DNA from: Polaromonas sp. OV174
GTDB taxonomy: Bacteria; Pseudomonadota; Gammaproteobacteria; Burkholderiales; Burkholderiaceae_C
Length of the DNA: 64,000 bases
NCBI RefSeq assembly: GCF_900112285.1
Contig: NZ_FOKZ01000003.1
Location: 214,687-278,686 of the forward strand
Reading direction: 5' to 3'
In this document: positions 45,684 to 55,117 of the stretch, piece by piece
How the letters are laid out: each line of letters begins with the position of its first letter
Position numbering within the stretch: the stretch's first letter is position 1
Position numbers and translations under genes: made by a program
The notes under the pieces: generated by a model
Told to the model about the DNA's origin: nothing
The model's input: the letters and a program-made list of their open reading frames with translations, nothing else
Databases searched by the model: none

Positions 45684-46796
45684 GTGTCAATCGACCTTCA
45701 GGCCGAGCATGTCGGTAAACAGTACGGCGGCCAGCTCGCCGTAAAGGACTTGTCCTTTACGGTGGAGCGGGGCAGCTTTTTCTCCATCCTCGGCCCCTCT
45801 GGCTGCGGCAAGACCACCTTGCTGCGCATGATCGCCGGCTTTCTGACCCCAGACACCGGCCAGATCCAAATAGGCGAAAAAGCCATGAACGGCGTGCCGC
45901 CCAACCGGCGGCCGGTCAATATGGTGTTCCAGCATCTGGCCCTGTTTCCCATGATGTCGGTGGGCGAAAACGTCGGCTACGGCTTGGCCAGGCGCGGCCT
46001 GCCGCGCGCCGAGATCGCCAAGCGCGTGGGCGCCATGCTGGAGCGTGTCAGCCTGCCAGGCATGCAGGACAAGCGGGTCGACCAGCTCTCGGGCGGGCAA
46101 AGACAGCGCGTGGCCATCGCCCGCAGCCTGGTGCTGGAGCCCACCTTGCTGTTGCTGGACGAACCGCTGGGGGCGCTGGACCTCAAGCTGCGCGAGCACA
46201 TGAAAATCGAGCTCAAGCAATTGCAGGCAGACTTCGGCACCACCTTTGTCTACATCACGCACGATCAGTCCGAGGCACTGGTGTTGTCCGACCATGTCGC
46301 GGTGATGAACGCCGGCAGCTTTGAGCAGCTGGGCACGCCGCAGCAGCTCTATTACGAACCCCAAACCCCTTTTGTCGCCGGCTTTGTCGGCGCCAACAAC
46401 CGGCTGAAAGGGCGCGCCATATCGGAACAAGAAGGTCTGCTGGCCTTCACGACCGAGCAAGGCCTGACCATGCACGCCCGCACCATGGGACGAATCGATC
46501 ACGGGCAGGCCATAGAGGCCTTTGTGCGCCCCGAGGCCGTCAGCCTGGCCCGCCACGCGGCTGAGTTGCCGGCAGGTTACCCCAGCCATGCCGGCCAGGT
46601 GCAAAGCCTGCTGTTTGACGGCGCCAACTCCGCCGCCCTGCTGCGGGAAAGCAGCACGCGCACCGAGTTCCGCATTGCCCTGCCGCAGACCGGTCGCTTT
46701 GCCGATCTGCGCATCGGCGAAACCGTGGCCTTCAGCTTTGACCCGCAGCACGCCGTTTGTTTTGCGGCCACCGGGACAAGCGCCAATGCAAGCTGA
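45684..46796 (+). CDS. Polyamine-type ABC transporter ATP-binding protein (PotA-like)
   Basis: The 370 residues carry Walker A GPSGCGKTT, the signature [15 protein letters not shown] and Walker B LLLLDEPLGALD, then a C-terminal TOBE-type regulatory domain (about 270-365). GTG at 45684 is the start; no ATG is near. It powers the permeases encoded next, and the following gene overlaps it by 11 bases. Confidence 0.93.
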   Translation: MSIDLQAEHVGKQYGGQLAVKDLSFTVERGSFFSILGPSGCGKTTLLRMIAGFLTPDTGQIQIGEKAMNGVPPNRRPVNMVFQHLALFPMMSVGENVGYGLARRGLPRAEIAKRVGAMLERVSLPGMQDKRVDQLSGGQRQRVAIARSLVLEPTLLLLDEPLGALDLKLREHMKIELKQLQADFGTTFVYITHDQSEALVLSDHVAVMNAGSFEQLGTPQQLYYEPQTPFVAGFVGANNRLKGRAISEQEGLLAFTTEQGLTMHARTMGRIDHGQAIEAFVRPEAVSLARHAAELPAGYPSHAGQVQSLLFDGANSAALLRESSTRTEFRIALPQTGRFADLRIGETVAFSFDPQHAVCFAATGTSANAS

Positions 46797-47679
46797 AACC
46801 GCACGCGCATCAACAGCAGCGCCGCAAGCCCGGCTCATGTTGCTGCTACTGCTGGCGCCCGCGCTGATCTGGCTGATTGGCCTGATTGTGCTGCCGCATA
46901 TCGACCTGGCGGTGCTATCGCTGCGCGAACGCGTGGCACCGCGCCAGTACGTGCCCAGCCTGGCGCAGTACCGCACTTTTATTGAGGAGCCGCTTTACTG
47001 GCACACCTTTGTGCGCACCGCCACCATGTCGATTCTGGCCACCGGGCTGACGCTGCTCTTGGCCTTTCCCATCGCCTGGACTATCGCCAAGCTGGTGCGC
47101 GGCCGTGCCAAATCTCTGCTGCTGGTGCTGTGCCTGATCCCCTTCTGGGTCAGCGAAACCGTGCGTACGCTGGGCTGGATGATCTTGCTGCGCGAATCCG
47201 GCGTGCTACCCGCCCTGCTGGTGCAGTTGGGCATCACGGCCATGCCGGTGGAACTGCTTTACCGCGACGCCACCATTTTGGTGGGTCTGGTCTATACCTC
47301 CATGCTCTTCATGGTGGTGCCACTGATAGGCGCGCTGGAAAGCCTGGATGACGCCCTGATAGAAGCGGCTTACGACCTGGGCGGCAACGGCCCGTCCATA
47401 CTGCGTCAGATCGTGATTCCGCACGCCACGCCTGGCATTTTGGCGGGCTGCATGGTGGTCTTCATGCTGACGCTGGGCAATTACCTCACGCCCACTTTGC
47501 TGGGCGGCAAAAACTCACTCTGGTTTACCGAGCAAATCTACACCCAGTTCATCACCCGCTTCAACTGGGAACAGGGGGCCGCCTTCGGCTTTTTACTGCT
47601 GGGCCTGTCCACCGCCATCGTCTGGCTGGGGCTCAAGCTCACAGGCCAGAAATTCGGTGAAGTGATGAAAAGGTCATGA
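46786..47679 (+). CDS. Polyamine-type ABC transporter permease (PotB-like)
   Basis: The 297 residues have six membrane helices and the EAA loop EAAYDLGGNGPSILRQIVIP that docks on the ATPase. LMLLLLLAPALIWLIGLIVL is the first helix. ATG at 46786 overlaps the ATPase gene. The longer frame to 46522 is an artefact of overlap. Confidence 0.92.
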   Translation: MQAETARASTAAPQARLMLLLLLAPALIWLIGLIVLPHIDLAVLSLRERVAPRQYVPSLAQYRTFIEEPLYWHTFVRTATMSILATGLTLLLAFPIAWTIAKLVRGRAKSLLLVLCLIPFWVSETVRTLGWMILLRESGVLPALLVQLGITAMPVELLYRDATILVGLVYTSMLFMVVPLIGALESLDDALIEAAYDLGGNGPSILRQIVIPHATPGILAGCMVVFMLTLGNYLTPTLLGGKNSLWFTEQIYTQFITRFNWEQGAAFGFLLLGLSTAIVWLGLKLTGQKFGEVMKRS

Positions 47680-47689
47680 CACACCCCCG

Positions 47690-47785
47690 TTGCCGCCCTC
47701 TTCGTATAGCGTCCTCCCTCCTTGCAGGGGGCGACCACTGCGACCCGGCGAAGCCGGTTCCGCGCGCTCACTTGCACGGAATCCG
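47690..47785 (+). repeat. GC-rich intergenic repeat, family 2 (diverged copy)
   Basis: Blocks CTCCTTGCAGGGGG and CGGCGAAGCCGGTTCCGCG recur, with changes, in the copy at 53690-53822. It lies between the two permease genes of the transporter operon. The similarity is partial. Confidence 0.5.
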
Positions 47786-47797
47786 GGGAGTCATCCG

Positions 47798-48667
47798 GTG
47801 ATTGCCTCCCTGCCTCGCCCGACCTGGCTGCGTGTCAGCACAATGGCCTACGCCATTGTTTTTTTCGCTTTCCTGTTTTTGCCGCTCGTGGTGGTGGCCG
47901 TGTTCGCCTTCAACGACGCGCCCTACCCCGCGCCGCCATGGCGTGGCTTCACGCTGGACTGGTTTTTCGGCAGCAGGGCCGGTCGCAGCGGGCTGTTTTC
48001 AGACGGGCCACTGCTGGCCAGCCTCTGGACCAGCGTGGTGGTCGCCTGTTGGGTCACGCTGCTGGCGGTGGTGGTGGGCACCACCAATGCTTTTTTGATA
48101 GAGCGCAGCCGTTTTCCGGGCAAACAGGCCTTGTCACTCCTGATGCTGGCGCCGCTAGTGATTCCGGGCGTGATTCTGGGCATATCGATTTTGGCCTTTG
48201 CCAGTCGGCTGGCGCAATTTGCCGACGATATGTGGGGCCTGGAGCTTGACTTCCTGCGCCCCGGCCTGCCGCTGGTGGTGCTGGGGCAGTTTTCCTATAT
48301 TGTGTCGATTGCCACCCTCATCATCACGGCGCGTCTCAAGCGCTTTGACATCAGCCTGGAAGAAGCCGCCTACAACCTGGGCGCCTCGCGCGCCGCGGTA
48401 TTTGCCACCATCACCCTGCCGGCCCTCAAACCGGCACTGATAGGTGCTGCGGCGATATCATTTTTGATGTCATTCGAGAACTTCAACACCACGCTGATGC
48501 TGGTAGGTTCGGACGCTCCGCTCACCGTCATGATGTATGGCCGCATGCGCGAAGGGGCCACGCCGGTTCTCAATGCTGTCAGCCTGTTTCTCATGCTGGC
48601 TTCTGCCGGCCTGGCGCTCAGTTTGCTGCGCCAGCCCGTCAACCGGGAAACATGCTCAAGCCCCTGA
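47798..48667 (+). CDS. Polyamine-type ABC transporter permease (PotC-like)
   Basis: The 289 residues have six helices. The first is AYAIVFFAFLFLPLVVVAVF, and the EAA loop is EEAAYNLGASRAAVFATITL. GTG at 47798 is preceded by GGGGAG. The longer frame to 47690 runs through a repeat and lacks family support. It completes the SBP-ATPase-permease-permease order. Confidence 0.9.
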   Translation: MIASLPRPTWLRVSTMAYAIVFFAFLFLPLVVVAVFAFNDAPYPAPPWRGFTLDWFFGSRAGRSGLFSDGPLLASLWTSVVVACWVTLLAVVVGTTNAFLIERSRFPGKQALSLLMLAPLVIPGVILGISILAFASRLAQFADDMWGLELDFLRPGLPLVVLGQFSYIVSIATLIITARLKRFDISLEEAAYNLGASRAAVFATITLPALKPALIGAAAISFLMSFENFNTTLMLVGSDAPLTVMMYGRMREGATPVLNAVSLFLMLASAGLALSLLRQPVNRETCSSP

Positions 48668-48787
48668 TAACCGTCTGTTACAACGCCCGGTCACGGATCG
48701 TTAAATGGCGTGCAGGGACGCACAAATCGTGATACGGTGCAGCTGTTGATTTGCCTGGTTTTTGACATTTACCTCACAGGTGAACGG

Positions 48788-49720
48788 ATGCGAAGGCCTG
48801 CCCTTTACAGTAGCTCCAGCCGCGCCACCAGGCACGACCCCGGTGGCAGTGAGCCCTTGGGCGCAGCCGCTGCCAGTTCCACACCGGTCACCGCACCCAC
48901 CAGCCACCCATCACGTTTATCACGGCTGATCAGCAAGCCCCATCTGCTCTGGGGCGTGGTCGGTCTGCTGATCTTGATGCTGACCATCAGTTTTACCCTG
49001 TTGCTGCGGCCGGCGGCGCGCCCGCTGACCCAGAAAGATATCAACGCGGCGGTGCTCAAAACACTGGAAACCACCCAGCTTCCCTCGCCTGCCGTGAAAG
49101 CCTACGAAGCCATCATCCCGTCGGTGGTACGCGTCGTGGGCCTGGGTAAAAGCAGCAAAGGGAAAAATGACAAAGACGATGTCGAGCGCAGCGTGGGCAC
49201 CGGCGTGGTGATCGTCGACAAGGGCATCATCCTGACCAATTTGCATGTGGTGCGTGACGCCGAAACCATCAAGGTCACCTTTTCGGACGGCCTGGAATCC
49301 CTCGCCACCATTACCGGCGTGCAGCCCGAAAACGATCTGGCGGTGTTGCAGGCGCACAAAATCCCCGATGACTTGATGGCCGCAACCATGCGCTCGACTG
49401 CGGACCTGGCGCCTGGCGATCAGGTGCTTGCCGTAGGCTACCCCTTTGGCATAGGCCCCTCCGCCACGGCAGGGGTGATTTCCGGACTGCAGCGCACTTT
49501 CCGCTCGCCTGAAGGCAAGCAGCAAATGACCAACCTGATTCAGTTTGACGCCGCGGCCAACCCTGGCAACTCTGGCGGCCCGCTGGTCACCATGGACGGC
49601 GAGGTGATTGGCATCGTGACCGCCATTTACAACCCCAACCAGCAGCGCACGTTTATCGGCATCGGCTTTGCCGTGCCGATTGAAAATGCAGCCTCGGCTG
49701 CCGGCATGCCTCCCTTCTAA
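48788..49720 (+). CDS. Membrane-anchored HtrA-like serine protease lacking a PDZ domain
   Basis: The 310 residues have one N-terminal membrane helix (LLWGVVGLLILMLTISFTLL, about 57-76) and a trypsin-like S1C domain. The catalytic triad is His in TNLHVV, Asp in ENDLAVL and Ser in NPGNSGGPLV. It ends soon after the protease domain, so no PDZ domain is present. It probably cuts periplasmic targets. Ten bases separate it from the moxR gene, so it belongs to the MoxR/DUF58/VWA operon. ATG at 48788 follows GTGAACGG. Confidence 0.88.
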   Translation: MRRPALYSSSSRATRHDPGGSEPLGAAAASSTPVTAPTSHPSRLSRLISKPHLLWGVVGLLILMLTISFTLLLRPAARPLTQKDINAAVLKTLETTQLPSPAVKAYEAIIPSVVRVVGLGKSSKGKNDKDDVERSVGTGVVIVDKGIILTNLHVVRDAETIKVTFSDGLESLATITGVQPENDLAVLQAHKIPDDLMAATMRSTADLAPGDQVLAVGYPFGIGPSATAGVISGLQRTFRSPEGKQQMTNLIQFDAAANPGNSGGPLVTMDGEVIGIVTAIYNPNQQRTFIGIGFAVPIENAASAAGMPPF

Positions 49721-49729
49721 AGGATTGCT

Positions 49730-50752
49730 ATGGATTCGACCAGCCCCGATCATGTGCCAGCCACCGGCCACGATACCGCCCAGTTGATGGAGCAAATCCT
49801 CTACGAGGTCAAACGCGTGGTGGTCGGACAAGACCGTTTTCTGGAGCGCGTCATGGTGGCCATCCTGGCGCAGGGCCATCTGCTGGTCGAAGGCGTTCCG
49901 GGCCTGGCCAAGACCCTCACCATCAAAACGCTGGCCAACACCGTGCGCGGCAATTTCAAACGCATCCAGTTCACGCCCGACCTGGTCCCGGCCGACCTGG
50001 TGGGCACCCGCATCTACAACCAGAAAACCGGCGAGTTCAGCACCTCGCTCGGGCCAGTGTTCACCAACTTGCTGCTGGCCGACGAAATCAACCGGGCGCC
50101 CGCCAAGGTGCAAAGCGCGCTGCTGGAAGTGATGCAGGAGCGACAGGTCACGATTGCAGGCTTCACGCACAAGGTACCAGAGCCATTTTTGGTGATGGCC
50201 ACGCAAAACCCGATTGAAACCGAGGGCACCTACCCCTTGCCCGAAGCACAGGTTGACCGCTTCATGATGAAGGTGCTGGTCGACTACCCCACCGACGCGG
50301 AAGAATTCGTCATCGTCCAGCGCGTCACCGGCGCTGCGGTGACCGTGTCGGCTGTTGCCACCACCGAGCAACTGGCCGCCCTGCAGGCCGAATGCAGGCG
50401 AATTTATGTCGACCCTTCACTGGTGCAGTACGCGGTGCGCCTGATATCAGCCACCCGTACACCCGCCAAATTCGGGCTCACTGAGCTCGAACACCTGATC
50501 ACCTTTGGCGCCAGCCCCCGCGCCACTATCAATCTGACCGAGGGCGCCCGGGCGCTGGCCATGATGCGTGGCCGTAGCTACGTGCTGCCTGAAGACATGA
50601 ACGACCTGGTGCCCGACGTGCTGCGCCACCGCTTGGTGCTGTCTTATGAAGCCTTGTCCGAAGGGCTTTCCGCCGATCAGGTGGTCAGCAAGATCATGGC
50701 CAAAATCCCCTCACCCGCCAAACCACTTGAGCATGAAAAACTTGCCGCCTAA
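49730..50752 (+). CDS. MoxR family AAA+ ATPase
   Basis: A 340-residue AAA+ chaperone: Walker A VEGVPGLAKT (about residue 48), Walker B LLLADEINRAP, sensor 1 MATQNPIETEGTYPLPEAQ, and a C-terminal lid with GASPRATINLTEGARALAM. MoxR proteins activate metalloproteins or surface complexes together with VWA partners. Here the DUF58 and VWA genes follow directly. Confidence 0.95.
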   Translation: MDSTSPDHVPATGHDTAQLMEQILYEVKRVVVGQDRFLERVMVAILAQGHLLVEGVPGLAKTLTIKTLANTVRGNFKRIQFTPDLVPADLVGTRIYNQKTGEFSTSLGPVFTNLLLADEINRAPAKVQSALLEVMQERQVTIAGFTHKVPEPFLVMATQNPIETEGTYPLPEAQVDRFMMKVLVDYPTDAEEFVIVQRVTGAAVTVSAVATTEQLAALQAECRRIYVDPSLVQYAVRLISATRTPAKFGLTELEHLITFGASPRATINLTEGARALAMMRGRSYVLPEDMNDLVPDVLRHRLVLSYEALSEGLSADQVVSKIMAKIPSPAKPLEHEKLAA

Positions 50753-50756
50753 AAAT

Positions 50757-50840
50757 AGCGCCCCCACGCTTGCCGCTTCGCGTGCTGCGCTGCCCCCCAA
50801 GGGGGCTGGCCTTGCTTGGGGCGGCCCGGCGCTGCGGCCC
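50757..50840 (+). repeat. GC-rich intergenic repeat, family 2, copy 2
   Basis: It starts CGCCCCCACGCTTGCCGCTT and has CCCCCCAAGGGGGCTGGCC and TTGCTTGGGGCGGCCCGGCG, nearly identical to copy 1 read on the minus strand. It fills the gap between the MoxR and DUF58 genes. Confidence 0.75.
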
Positions 50841-50854
50841 TCAGGAGCAGGCTC

Positions 50855-51805
50855 ATGAGCAAGCCTTCATCCAACGCAGAACAGTTGCTGCGCCACCTCG
50901 AATGGACGGTGCTGCGCCGGCTCGAAGGCCTGCTGCAGGGCGACTACCGCACACTGCTGCGCGGCACCGGCATAGACCTGGCAGACCTGCGCGAATACCA
51001 GTACCACGACGACGTACGCCACATCGACTGGAACGTCACCGCCCGCCTGCAGCAAACCCATGTACGCGTGTTCACCGAAGACCGGGAAATGAGCGCCTGG
51101 TTTTTGCTGGACCTGAGCCCCTCCATGGACTTCGGCTCAGGCGAGCAACGCAAGCGTCAGGTCTTGACCGAGTTCGTCGCCGTACTGGCGCGCCTGCTGG
51201 TTCACCACGGCAACCGTGTCGGCGCCATGTTTTACAACGCCGGCGTCGATGCCGTCATTCCCGCACGCGCAGGTCGCCATCACATCCTGCATTTGCTGCA
51301 TAGCCTGCTGACGCAGCCCGTGACCGAGGGCAAAGGTCCTACCCGCTTGCACGAACTGCTACAGGCGGCGGCCAACCTGATACGCCGGCGCTCTACCGTT
51401 TTTGTGGTATCCGACTTCATCAGCGAAGCCGGTTGGGAAAAGCCTTTGGGCCTGCTGGCCCAGCGCCATGATGTGGTGGCTGTGCGCCTGTTGGACCCAC
51501 TGGAGCTGGAATTGCCCGATCTGGGCCTGATTCCGATACGTGATGTGGAAACCGGCGAGCAATTGCTGGTGGACACCCATGATGCGGGCTTTCGCAAACG
51601 TTTCTCTCGTATCGCTGCGCAGCGCGAAGCCGACCTGCGACAGGCTCTGGCACGCGCCGGTGTCGACACGCTGGAGCTCTCCACCGACGACCAGCTGATC
51701 GACGCCATCATGCGCTTTACCGATTTGCGCAAGCGCCGCAGCCAATCTAGCGGCGCTCAGGCAACTGGCGGCAAGCTGCCAGGCCACCTGCGGAGCGTCG
51801 CCTGA
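50855..51805 (+). CDS. DUF58 domain protein
   Basis: The 316 residues include the DUF58 hallmark GTGIDLADLREYQYHDDVRH then IDWNVTARLQQ, and a VWA-like fold with LLDLSPSMDFGSGEQRK (DxSxS). It is cytoplasmic and is a usual MoxR partner. ATG at 50855 follows CAGGAGCAG. It is co-transcribed with the VWA gene 22 bases downstream. Confidence 0.92.
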   Translation: MSKPSSNAEQLLRHLEWTVLRRLEGLLQGDYRTLLRGTGIDLADLREYQYHDDVRHIDWNVTARLQQTHVRVFTEDREMSAWFLLDLSPSMDFGSGEQRKRQVLTEFVAVLARLLVHHGNRVGAMFYNAGVDAVIPARAGRHHILHLLHSLLTQPVTEGKGPTRLHELLQAAANLIRRRSTVFVVSDFISEAGWEKPLGLLAQRHDVVAVRLLDPLELELPDLGLIPIRDVETGEQLLVDTHDAGFRKRFSRIAAQREADLRQALARAGVDTLELSTDDQLIDAIMRFTDLRKRRSQSSGAQATGGKLPGHLRSVA

Positions 51806-51827
51806 GGCGCAGCCCCAAGGAATTGCC

Positions 51828-52880
51828 ATGACTTTTCTCTGGCCCCAATTTCTCTGGCTGCTGCTGAGCATTCCCCTGCTGGTCGCGGTCTATGTCTGGC
51901 TGCTGCGGCGCAAGAAGAAAATGGCCTTGCGTTATGCCAGCCTGTCCATCGTGCGCGAAGCCATTGGCGCGGGTCAAAGCATGCGCCGGCATATTCCGCC
52001 GCTGCTGTTTTTGCTGTCACTGGCGGCCATGATGCTGGCGTCTTCGCGTCCATTCGCCGTCGTCACCCTGCCCTCGGAACGGGAAACCATCATGCTGGCC
52101 ATGGACGTGTCCGGCAGCATGCGAGCCACCGATGTACTGCCCAACCGACTGGTGGCTTCGCAAAATGCCGCCAAGGCCTTTCTGGCCGATTTGCCACGCA
52201 ACGTTAGGGTCGGCATCGTGGCCTTTGCCGGCACCGCCGCCGTGGTTCAGCCCCCCACCTTGAGCCGCGAAGACCTGACGGTGGCCATAGACAAATTCCA
52301 GTTGCAGCGCGGCACGGCCATTGGCAACGGCATTGTGGTGGCACTGGCCGAGCTCTTCCCCGATGCCGGCATTGACCTGGCCTCCATGCAATACGGTCGC
52401 GAGCGGCCGCGCGGCGTGTCCCTGGACCAGGCCAGCACGGAGAGCAAGGAGGAGAAAAAAGAATTCACCCCCGTCGCGCCCGGCTCCTACACCTCTGCCG
52501 CGATCATTTTGCTGACCGACGGCCAGCGCACCACCGGCGTGGATTCTCTGGATGCGGCCAAGCTGGCGGCTGACCGCGGGGTGCGCGTCTACACCGTCGG
52601 CGTGGGCACGGTGGAGGGAGAGACGATTGGTTTTGAAGGCTGGTCCATGCGTGTCAAGCTCGACGAGGAAACCCTCAAAGGCATCGCCAGGGCCACCCAA
52701 GCCGAATATTTTTATGCCGGTACCGCGGCCGACCTCAAAAAGGTTTATGAAACCCTTAGCTCCCGGCTGGCCGTGGAGAAAAAAGAAACCGAAATTTCCG
52801 GACTGCTGGCCTTGCTGGCAGCGGCACTGGCGCTGCTCTCTGCCGCCTTGTCACTGCTTTGGTTCAACCGGATTCTTTGA
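51828..52880 (+). CDS. VWA domain membrane protein (BatA-like)
   Basis: The 350 residues have two N-terminal membrane helices, a periplasmic or cytoplasmic von Willebrand A domain with MIDAS LAMDVSGSMRATD (DxSxS), and a C-terminal helix (LLALLAAALALLSAALSLLW). It matches BatA of the aerotolerance-type operons. The target of the MoxR-VWA machine here is unknown. It ends the operon; nothing else is seen up to the lolD stop. Confidence 0.9.
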   Translation: MTFLWPQFLWLLLSIPLLVAVYVWLLRRKKKMALRYASLSIVREAIGAGQSMRRHIPPLLFLLSLAAMMLASSRPFAVVTLPSERETIMLAMDVSGSMRATDVLPNRLVASQNAAKAFLADLPRNVRVGIVAFAGTAAVVQPPTLSREDLTVAIDKFQLQRGTAIGNGIVVALAELFPDAGIDLASMQYGRERPRGVSLDQASTESKEEKKEFTPVAPGSYTSAAIILLTDGQRTTGVDSLDAAKLAADRGVRVYTVGVGTVEGETIGFEGWSMRVKLDEETLKGIARATQAEYFYAGTAADLKKVYETLSSRLAVEKKETEISGLLALLAAALALLSAALSLLWFNRIL

Positions 52881-52952
52881 TGCGCGGGCGCAGCTGGTTT
52901 AGCCAGAGTACAAACGCCTGGCCAACAGGCATGACGCCAAAATTCGGCTAAA

Positions 52953-53654
52953 TCAAGCCACCTCTGACAACTTGCCCAGCACCAGCCTGAACTCGCGCCC
53001 GCAGCGCGCCGCCAGCGTTTCGTCGTGCGTCACCAGCACAAAGGCCGTGCCATGCTCGCGAGCCAGTCGCAGCATCAGCTCAAACACGCCATCGGCGGTG
53101 GTCCGATCGAGGTTGCCGGTGGGCTCGTCGGCCAGTACGCAGGCTGGCCGGGTCACCAGAGCCCTGGCAATCGCGACGCGCTGGCGCTCACCGCCCGAAA
53201 GCTCGGACGGGCGATGGTGAATGCGCTCCCCCAGCCCCACCTCGGCCAGCATTTTCATCGCCACCTGCGCGGCGTCCTCACGGGACTGGCGCCGTATCCA
53301 CAAGGGCATGGCGACGTTGTCGAGCGCGCTGAATTCCGGCAGCAGGTGGTGAAACTGGTAGACAAAACCCAGGTGCTGGTTGCGCAACTCGCCCTGCCGG
53401 GCGGGTGACAGCGCGGCCAGGTTCTGCCCCTTGAGCTCGACCTGACCGCTGCTGGGCGCATCCAGCCCGCCCATCAAATGCAGCAAGGTGCTTTTGCCCG
53501 AGCCCGAGGCGCCAACGATGGCCAGCGTCTCGCCACGATGCACCTGCAGGTCCACGCCGTGCAGCACGGTCAGGTCGATCAGGCCTTCGTGAAAGCGCTT
53601 GGTCAGGCCGCTGGCGCGCAGCACCACCTCAGCGGCGCTAGTGTTAGCTTGCAT
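52953..53654 (-). CDS. lolD: Lipoprotein-releasing ABC transporter ATPase
   Basis: The 233 residues with Walker [10 protein letters not shown], the LolD/MacB-specific [19 protein letters not shown], signature [15 protein letters not shown] and Walker [12 protein letters not shown]. LolCDE extracts lipoproteins from the inner membrane for LolA. ATG at 53654 follows GAGGTTTTT. It lies downstream of lolC, separated by a family 2 repeat. Confidence 0.94.
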   Translation of the reverse strand: MQANTSAAEVVLRASGLTKRFHEGLIDLTVLHGVDLQVHRGETLAIVGASGSGKSTLLHLMGGLDAPSSGQVELKGQNLAALSPARQGELRNQHLGFVYQFHHLLPEFSALDNVAMPLWIRRQSREDAAQVAMKMLAEVGLGERIHHRPSELSGGERQRVAIARALVTRPACVLADEPTGNLDRTTADGVFELMLRLAREHGTAFVLVTHDETLAARCGREFRLVLGKLSEVA

Positions 53655-53689
53655 ACTTAAAAACCTCATGAAGCGTTAAATCCTTGCCT

Positions 53690-53822
53690 GGATCCAGACG
53701 GTGCGAGCGCAGCGGCGGCCTCCTCTCCAGCCAGCAGGGGCCGCGGAACCGGCTTAGCCGGGCCGCAGGCGCAGCAGCCCCCTCGGGGGGCAGCGCAGTA
53801 CGCGAAGCGACAAGCGTGGGGG
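53690..53822 (-). repeat. GC-rich intergenic repeat, family 2, copy 3
   Basis: On the minus strand it reads GGCCCCCACGCTTGTCGCTT, CGCTGCCCCCCGAGGGGGCT and CGGCTAAGCCGGTTCCGCGG. The first half matches copies 1 and 2, the second half the copy at 47690. It separates lolC from lolD. Confidence 0.75.
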
Positions 53823-53827
53823 CCACA

Positions 53828-55084
53828 TCACTCATAACGCAAGGCCTCCGCTGGGTTGACCCGGCTGGCGCGCCAGCTCGGGTAGATGGTGGCCAGGAAG
53901 GACAGCACCAGTGAAATAACAACAATCGGCATGATGTCGCTGTACTGCGGCTCGCTGGGCATGCGACTGATCAGGTAGATGTCTTTTGGCAAAAAACTGG
54001 CGTTCAGCATGCGCTCCAGCGCCGGCACGATCACGTCGATATTGAAGGCGATGCCCAGGCCCAGCAGCAGGCCGGAAAAGGTGCCAATCACGCCTACCAT
54101 GGCGCCCTGCACCATGAACACGCCCATGATGCTTTTCGGGCTGGCGCCCAGGGTGCGCAAAATGGCGATGTCGGCGCGCTTGTCGGTCACCGTCATGACC
54201 AGCGTGCTGACCAGGTTGAAGGCCGCCACCGCGACGATCAGCGTCAGGATGATGAACATCATGCGTTTTTCCAGCTCCACGGCGGCAAACCAGTTCTTGT
54301 TCTGCCGCGTCCAGTCGCGAATCAGCAAGTCTCCGCTCAGGGTCCGGGACAGTTCCAGCGCCACTTCGCGCGCCTGATGCAAGTCCTTGAGCTTGATGCG
54401 TATGCCGGTCGGTCCTTCAAGGCGGAAAATCCTGGCCGCATCGTCCTGGTGCAACATCACCAGCGCCGAGTCGTATTCATAGTGACCCGAGTCAAAGGTG
54501 CCGACCACCGTCATGGTTTTCAGGCGCGGCAGCACTCCGGCCGGCGTCACCTGGCCGCTGGGCGCAATCAGCGTGACGCTGTCGCCCTCACGCACGCCCA
54601 GGCCGCGCGCCAGCTCGCCGCCCAGCACCACGCCAAAGCCGCCGCTGACAAGCTTGGGAAAGGCGGTGTCTTTCAGTTGCTGCGCCAGATCGGTGACCTG
54701 GCCCTCCAGCGCCGGATCTATGCCCCGCACCAGCACACCCTTCATGTCTTCGCCGCGCGCCAGCAGGGCTTGAGCCGCTATGAAAGTTGCAGCGCCGACG
54801 ACGTTCGGGTTGGCCCTGATCTCGGCCATGGTTTTCTGCGGATCGGGCAAGGCGCCGCCACCGGGAGCGAACACCTCTATGTGCGAGATCACGCCCAGCA
54901 TGCGGTCGCGGACTTCCTTCTGGAAGCCATTCATCACACTCAGCACAATGATCAGCGCAGCCACACCCAGCGCAATGCCCAGCATGGACACGCCCGAAAT
55001 AAAGGAAATAAAGCCGTTGCGCCGGGTGGCGCGGCCGGCGCGGGTGTAGCGCCAGCCCAGAATCAGCTCGTAGGGGATTTGCAT
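53828..55084 (-). CDS. lolC: Lipoprotein-releasing ABC transporter permease (LolC/LolE)
   Basis: The 418 residues have one helix at the N-terminus (NGFISFISGVSMLGIALGVA), a large periplasmic domain (about 50-270) and three C-terminal helices, with RTLGASPKSIMGVFMVQGAM in the FtsX-like core. A single gene here probably serves both LolC and LolE positions, as in many betaproteobacteria. ATG at 55084 (MQIPYELILGWRYTR) is the family start; the longer frame to 55411 is spurious. Confidence 0.92.
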   Translation of the reverse strand: MQIPYELILGWRYTRAGRATRRNGFISFISGVSMLGIALGVAALIIVLSVMNGFQKEVRDRMLGVISHIEVFAPGGGALPDPQKTMAEIRANPNVVGAATFIAAQALLARGEDMKGVLVRGIDPALEGQVTDLAQQLKDTAFPKLVSGGFGVVLGGELARGLGVREGDSVTLIAPSGQVTPAGVLPRLKTMTVVGTFDSGHYEYDSALVMLHQDDAARIFRLEGPTGIRIKLKDLHQAREVALELSRTLSGDLLIRDWTRQNKNWFAAVELEKRMMFIILTLIVAVAAFNLVSTLVMTVTDKRADIAILRTLGASPKSIMGVFMVQGAMVGVIGTFSGLLLGLGIAFNIDVIVPALERMLNASFLPKDIYLISRMPSEPQYSDIMPIVVISLVLSFLATIYPSWRASRVNPAEALRYE

Positions 55085-55117
55085 AGCGGCGATTGTGGCA
55101 TCCCGGACAATAGCCCC

